Source: G963665185 sp963665185 (GTDB lineage Bacteria; Desulfobacterota; Desulfovibrionia; Desulfovibrionales; Desulfovibrionaceae). From it: a stretch of DNA of 64,000 nucleotides. Of the stretch, positions 59,952-64,000 are shown piece by piece. The stretch lies in contig CAXXPO010000021.1 of the NCBI GenBank assembly GCA_963665185.2, positions 1-64,000 of the forward strand, given 5' to 3'. Position 1 is the first letter of the stretch. Each line of letters opens with the position of its first letter. The position numbers were made by a program, and so were the translations under genes. The notes below the pieces were generated by a model. It saw only the letters and a program-made list of their open reading frames with translations, was not told where the DNA came from and did no database searches.

Positions 59952-62198
59952 ATGAGACAAAGTATTGCAGTCAAGATGATTGCCCTGGTTGTGTTTGCGC
60001 TTTTGTTGCAGGGAATGGCAACACTTGCCTATCTGACCTTCAATCTGAAGGATTTTTCCGTCCAAAAGGCGGAAGAGACAGGGCAGTTCATTTTTTCCAA
60101 GGAAAAGGAACAACTCAGGGATTTGGTCCAGCTTGCCTATGTTACGGCGGAAACCGCCTACAAGGACAGCCAGGATATTGAAAAGCTTCAGAAGAATAAG
60201 GCAGAAGAGCTCAAGTTGGTTGTGGACGCCATGAGTTCCCAGCTCGAGGCGTTCTATCGGGAGCACAGGGGAACTCTTCCTGAAGAGCAGTTGCTTGCAA
60301 AGATGAAGGATTTGGCACGCACTGTGCGTTTCGATTCCGGAAATTATGTTTTCGTGCAGGACGTTGCCGGAAAGATGGTCATGCATCCCATCCAACCCGC
60401 TCTTGAAGGGAAGGAGATGGCCTCGTCCAGGGACAAGAACGGCAAGCTGTTTGTTGCCGAGATGATCCGCATAGGAAAGAGGGACGGACAGGGTACTATC
60501 GACTACATGTGGCCCAAGCCTGGAGAAAGTGAAGCCAAGCTCAAGGTGTCCTATTTTCGCTATCTGCCGGATGTGGGCTGGCTGGTCGGAACCGGCGCCT
60601 GGGTAGAGGATATTGCCGAGGAGATGAAGACACAGGCCCTCAAGCAGATTGCCAGTTTGCGGCTGCAGGATGGAAACTACTTCTGGCTGACCGATCTGGA
60701 CACCAACATGATCATGCACCCGACGTCACCTCAGCTTAACGGCAAGTCCGTGGCCACTTACCAGGACAAGAAGGGCAAGAGATTGTTTGCGGAGATGACG
60801 GACATCGCCCGCGCCGAAGGGGCTGGTTATGTGGACTATTGGTGGAACAAGCCGGGGAGTTCCGAGTTGTTTCCCAAGGTTTCCTACGTAAAGCTCTTCG
60901 AGCCTTGGGGATGGGTCATCGGCATGGGCGTGTACGTTGATGAAATCCAGGCAGTGGTCAAGGAGGAGAACGAGCACTTCACTACCGAACTGAACACTCT
61001 CCTGTCCCATGCAGGACTGGTGGGGCTCGGCGTCATCGCCATCATTGTCGCCTCCTTTGTGATGCTCTTCAAGGTGCTGTTGGGCAATCCGCTGGCCAGG
61101 ATCGTGGGATTCGCCTCCAAGGTGGCTGAAGGCGATCTTGAAGCCAAGCCTGAAGGAACGTTTGCCAACGAGATGCTGACTCTCAAGAGTGCCATCCAGG
61201 CCATGGTGGAGTCTCTCAAGGGATACATCGGCGAGGCCAAGGACAAGAGCGCCCAGGCGGAAGTGGAGGCGGAAAAGGCCCGCGAAAGTATGAAGGCTGC
61301 GGAAAAGGCCCGTGAAGAAGCCTTGTCCGCCCGTGCCGAAGGCATGCGCGAGGCCGCGGACATGCTTGAGGAAGTGGTGGAACGGATGGTTTCCTCCTCG
61401 CAGCAGTTGGCGGCGGTGGTGACACAGGCCAATGCCGGGTCGCAGCGGCAGAGCGAGCGGACCTCGGAAACGGCCACGGCCATGGAAGAGATGAACGCCA
61501 CGGTTCTGGAAGTCGCCAAGAACGCTTCCAGCGCGGCGGAAAATTCCGATCAGGCCAAGAGCAAGGCGTTTGCGGGCGAAGAAGTCGTCAACAATGCCAT
61601 CAACGCCATCGGCGAGGTGGAAAAGACCACGGGACGTCTGTCCGAGTTCATGAGCGATCTGGGACAACAGGCCCAGGGCATCGGGCAGATCATCAACGTG
61701 ATTGAGGACATTGCCGACCAGACCAATCTGCTGGCGCTGAACGCAGCCATCGAAGCGGCCCGTGCCGGAGACGCAGGGCGCGGATTCGCCGTGGTGGCCG
61801 ATGAAGTGCGCAAGTTGGCGGAAAAGACCATGAACGCGACCAAGGAAGTGGCCAGCGCCATATCCAACATTCAGATTGGCACGGATAACAGTCTCAAGGC
61901 TACGGAATCCGCAGCCAGCTCGGTGGGCAAGAGTACGGAACTGGCCCAGAAGTCGGGCGAAGCCCTGCGTGAGATCGTGCAGTTCGTGGACGAGATGGCG
62001 GCTCAGGTCCAGTCCATCGCCACGGCCAGCGAGGAGCAGTCCTCGGCCAGCGAAGAGATCACCCGGACCATTGAAGACATCAACCATGTCTCCACGGAGA
62101 CGGCTGCAGGCATGCAGCAGGCGGAAGCGGCCATTTCCGACCTGGCCCGGTTGGCCGAACAGCTTGGAATGCTTATCGAGAAGCTTCGCGAAGGATAG
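59952..62198 (+). CDS. Methyl-accepting chemotaxis protein, double Cache sensor
   Basis: A 748-residue receptor. TM1 is about residues 9-29. Two Cache-like sensor repeats follow: FDSGNYVFVQD with MVMHPIQP (about 125-220) and LQDGNYFWLTDLDTNMIMHP (about 238-330). TM2 is about 354-377, then HAMP and the signalling part with QTNLLALNAAIEAARAGDAG. No pentapeptide tether is present at the C-terminus (ends LREG). The ligand is probably a small organic molecule. ATG 59952 is preferred over 59949 by distance to GGGGTGG. Confidence 0.94.
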   Translation: MRQSIAVKMIALVVFALLLQGMATLAYLTFNLKDFSVQKAEETGQFIFSKEKEQLRDLVQLAYVTAETAYKDSQDIEKLQKNKAEELKLVVDAMSSQLEAFYREHRGTLPEEQLLAKMKDLARTVRFDSGNYVFVQDVAGKMVMHPIQPALEGKEMASSRDKNGKLFVAEMIRIGKRDGQGTIDYMWPKPGESEAKLKVSYFRYLPDVGWLVGTGAWVEDIAEEMKTQALKQIASLRLQDGNYFWLTDLDTNMIMHPTSPQLNGKSVATYQDKKGKRLFAEMTDIARAEGAGYVDYWWNKPGSSELFPKVSYVKLFEPWGWVIGMGVYVDEIQAVVKEENEHFTTELNTLLSHAGLVGLGVIAIIVASFVMLFKVLLGNPLARIVGFASKVAEGDLEAKPEGTFANEMLTLKSAIQAMVESLKGYIGEAKDKSAQAEVEAEKARESMKAAEKAREEALSARAEGMREAADMLEEVVERMVSSSQQLAAVVTQANAGSQRQSERTSETATAMEEMNATVLEVAKNASSAAENSDQAKSKAFAGEEVVNNAINAIGEVEKTTGRLSEFMSDLGQQAQGIGQIINVIEDIADQTNLLALNAAIEAARAGDAGRGFAVVADEVRKLAEKTMNATKEVASAISNIQIGTDNSLKATESAASSVGKSTELAQKSGEALREIVQFVDEMAAQVQSIATASEEQSSASEEITRTIEDINHVSTETAAGMQQAEAAISDLARLAEQLGMLIEKLREG

Positions 62199-62302
62199 AA
62201 ACCCCAGGGCGGGTTGATCGAGGCGCGAGAGGTCGACCCGCCAAGCGCAACGAGCCACAGCTCTTTTGCAATGCGAGTGAATTGCGCGCATTTCGTGAAA
62301 AT

Positions 62303-62334
62303 ACCGGCGGTATGGAGTCTTCCATACCGCCGGT
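62303..62334. terminator. Bidirectional hairpin between receptor and HPt gene
   Basis: ACCGGCGGTATGGA is followed, after GTCT, by its exact inverted copy. The leftward side leads into TATTTTC, the rightward side into TTGAATTT, so T-runs are weak. Position between convergent genes ending at 62198 and 62362 supports shared termination. Confidence 0.7.
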
Positions 62335-62361
62335 TGAATTTGGATCGGAAAGATTTGAAAA

Positions 62362-62730
62362 TTATTCTTCGTCGATGAATTTCCGCATGAATCCCACCAG
62401 GCGTTCCAATTCGGCATCGAGCTGCCGACAACAGGCTTGAGAACCGGAGAGGTTGGCGTCGCGTGCGGCGCACTCCAGGGCCGCGGCCGAAGCCCTTGCT
62501 GGCTCGGCGCCCAGCGTGGAGGCTGCTCCCTTGATGGAGTGGGCAAGGAACTTCAGCTCTGAAAAATCATTCTGTTCCAGAGCAGCCTTCACTTTTTCCA
62601 ATCTTTTGGGTTCCTCGGCAACGAACACCGTAAACATGCGTTTCACGAAGTCCTTGCGTGTCGACGCCATGCGTTCGAGCCATTCTTTATCTATGACATC
62701 GCTGGTGGGTTTCTCTGCATCGGTGGGCAT
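62362..62730 (-). CDS. Histidine phosphotransfer (HPt) domain protein
   Basis: A 122-residue single-domain HPt protein. The phosphorylated histidine is H64 in FLAHSIKGAASTLGA. The fold is a four-helix bundle by pattern. It would pass phosphate between a hybrid kinase and a response regulator; neither is in the window. It is convergent with the receptor gene. The ATG at 62730 gives MPTDAEKP; the open frame upstream lacks a better start. Confidence 0.9.
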   Translation of the reverse strand: MPTDAEKPTSDVIDKEWLERMASTRKDFVKRMFTVFVAEEPKRLEKVKAALEQNDFSELKFLAHSIKGAASTLGAEPARASAAALECAARDANLSGSQACCRQLDAELERLVGFMRKFIDEE

Positions 62731-62867
62731 GTTTCGGTGTCCTTTGGCATGTGTAACTTTGGGGGGAAAATATTTTTCACTATAGGCATAACCTGCACTA
62801 CGGGCAAGATGTATTGACAATTTGCCTCGGCTCTTGCCTGTTCTTCCTTGTCTTTTCCTTGCGTGGC

Positions 62868-63347
62868 CTACCTGCAAAGGCGCAGCAAAAGTGAAAGAGC
62901 CTCCTGGGCCGACTGCATCTTGACGGCCAGTCTGTCTTCCTTGAAGTGGTGCACTTCAGCGACTTGCGCGCCGGGTACGGAAGCCGCCACCCAGACTGTT
63001 CCCACGGGTTTCGCCGGAGTGCCTCCGCCGGGACCGGCAATGCCGCTGACCGCCACGGCCGCCTGGCAGGTGAACAAGGTTCTGGCTCCGACAACCATTG
63101 CCCGGACCGTCTCCTCGCTGACCGCTCCCTGGGAAGCGAGTATTTCCGGCGCAACTCCCAGCAGCCGCATTTTGATCTCGTTGGAATAGGCTACGATACC
63201 GCCTGTATACCATCCCGAACTGCCTGCCATGTTGGTCAATGCATGACCGATAAGTCCGCCGGTACACGATTCCGCCGTAGCGAGCATCCATTTTTTTTCG
63301 TTCAGGCGTTGTCCCAGGGTGTGGACTATATCATTGATTTTTTCCAT
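62868..63347 (-). CDS. pncC: Stand-alone CinA-type nicotinamide-nucleotide amidase
   Basis: A 159-residue protein covering only the C-terminal domain of CinA. It shows MLATAESCTGGLIGHALTNM, SGWYTGGIVAYSNEIK, GAVSEETVRAM and VAVSGIAGPGGGTPAKPVGT, all typical. This domain turns NMN into nicotinate mononucleotide. The N-terminal molybdopterin-like domain of long CinA is absent, as in PncC of E. coli. It is leftward and ends 138 bases before the HPt start. Confidence 0.92.
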   Translation of the reverse strand: MEKINDIVHTLGQRLNEKKWMLATAESCTGGLIGHALTNMAGSSGWYTGGIVAYSNEIKMRLLGVAPEILASQGAVSEETVRAMVVGARTLFTCQAAVAVSGIAGPGGGTPAKPVGTVWVAASVPGAQVAEVHHFKEDRLAVKMQSAQEALSLLLRLCR

Positions 63348-63662
63348 GAACCTTGTTCCTCCTCCGGACTGTTTACTCCATTATCATCGGCAAGGCATCT
63401 TCTGAATGGTCGGGTAGTTGACGGAACCATGTACGGGGTGGTTGCAAGGTACAATCCGACAGACTGTTGAGATATGCTTGCGAACCGGCGCGGGAAAATC
63501 CGGGAACGACGCGTGGTTTTCGGCACGCGAAAGTTTTAATTTTTCATGGCAACACGGCTGCCGGGCCTTTGTCGCCAGCCTGGGCATGATTCCTGCTTTA
63601 CACAGGGCGGGCTGGAAGAATATCCTGCAAAGCTGTCGTCACAGTCAACCTGGGAGTTTTTC
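63348..63662. other. 315-base intergenic region
   Basis: It lies between divergent genes (the CinA-type gene leftward, the phospholipase-like gene rightward). Frames here look like chance ORFs and no RNA gene was seen. TACAAT at about 63450 is a possible -10, without a good -35. Confidence 0.55.
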
Positions 63663-64000
63663 ATGGCCTGGGCGATCATTGCCCTGTTCCTTTTTTTCCT
63701 GGCCGTTCCCGAGCAAGCCCAAGCCTGGGGGCCGGGGATGCATATGGTCACGGCGCATTATGTCCTGGATCATCTGGAGCTTCTTGCTCCGGCGGTTTCC
63801 CAGCTTTTAAGCGAAAACAAGGATGCGTTTTTGTATGGTTGTCTTTCCGCGGATATTTTTATCGGCAAGGGCAGCCGCTCCAAACGGATTCACAGCCACA
63901 ACTGGAGTACGGGAACAACCTTGCTGGAAAGTTCGCAGTCTCCACGTCTGCGTGCCTATGCCCTGGGATACATGGCACATCTTGCTGCGGATGTGGTCGC
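63663..64000 (+). CDS. Zinc-dependent phospholipase C-like protein, partial
   Basis: The first 112 residues are seen; the frame is open at the window end. A signal peptide MAWAIIALFLFFLAVPEQAQ is followed by AWGPGMHMVTAHYVLD, where Trp and His fit the N-terminal zinc ligands. FLYGCLSADIFIG, RIHSHNWSTG and ALGYMAHLAADVV supply further His/Asp ligands of the Zn_dep_PLPC family. It is probably exported. Full length and substrate cannot be judged. Confidence 0.8.
   Translation, partial: MAWAIIALFLFFLAVPEQAQAWGPGMHMVTAHYVLDHLELLAPAVSQLLSENKDAFLYGCLSADIFIGKGSRSKRIHSHNWSTGTTLLESSQSPRLRAYALGYMAHLAADVV

Overview
The window looks like a chromosomal segment of a delta-type sulfate reducer, most likely Desulfovibrionaceae (Desulfovibrio in the broad sense). 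The grounds are inference from content: a selenocysteine-containing SelD with its own LysR regulator, a C+ zinc form of S4, S14 and L36, two large chemoreceptors, and a GC-rich coding style. No search could be run, so the genus is left open.

Positions 1-34210 carry the translation/transcription core. First comes tRNA-Thr, tRNA-Tyr, tRNA-Gly, tRNA-Thr, then tuf1, rpmG, tRNA-Trp, secE, nusG, rplK, rplA, rplJ, rplL, rpoB and rpoC, ending at a clear terminator near 14010. A decayed glycerate kinase and an 857-base non-coding stretch separate this from the fused str-S10-spc-alpha cluster: rpsL, rpsG, fusA, tuf2, rpsJ, then all ribosomal genes through rplO, secY, map, rpmJ, rpsM, rpsK, rpsD, rpoA and rplQ, ending at a terminator near 34257. 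A hairpin with a T-run between rpsM and rpsK may attenuate the last four genes.

Positions 34288-41000 hold a selenium module (LysR regulator and selD with an in-frame TGA) and a leftward set of two paralogous TetR regulators flanking an HBM-type chemoreceptor and a CheW. A TetR-like palindrome overlaps the predicted chemoreceptor promoter.

Positions 41478-53000 hold a thiamine pair (thiamine-binding protein and thiE), a long GT9 glycosyltransferase, two unassigned genes behind a sigma-54-like promoter (the second resembles a FlgN/FliT-type flagellar chaperone), an OmpH-like lipoprotein, a 70-residue protein, an RNase H-fold exonuclease, a MarR/MFS efflux pair, and a leftward operon (unknown 160-residue protein, GT9, aldo/keto reductase, EamA transporter).

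Positions 53276-64000 hold uvrB, a two-TM potassium channel with an RCK domain, ligA with about 95 extra residues before its catalytic lysine, dapB, a double-Cache chemoreceptor, a convergent HPt protein, a stand-alone CinA-type amidase, and the start of a zinc-dependent phospholipase C-like protein cut by the window end.

Most of the window is ordinary housekeeping DNA. I found no CRISPR array, prophage, insertion sequence or defence island. The best leads are the Sec-SelD, the broken glycerate kinase, the TetR-chemoreceptor set, the LigA insertion and the possible internal attenuator of the alpha operon.
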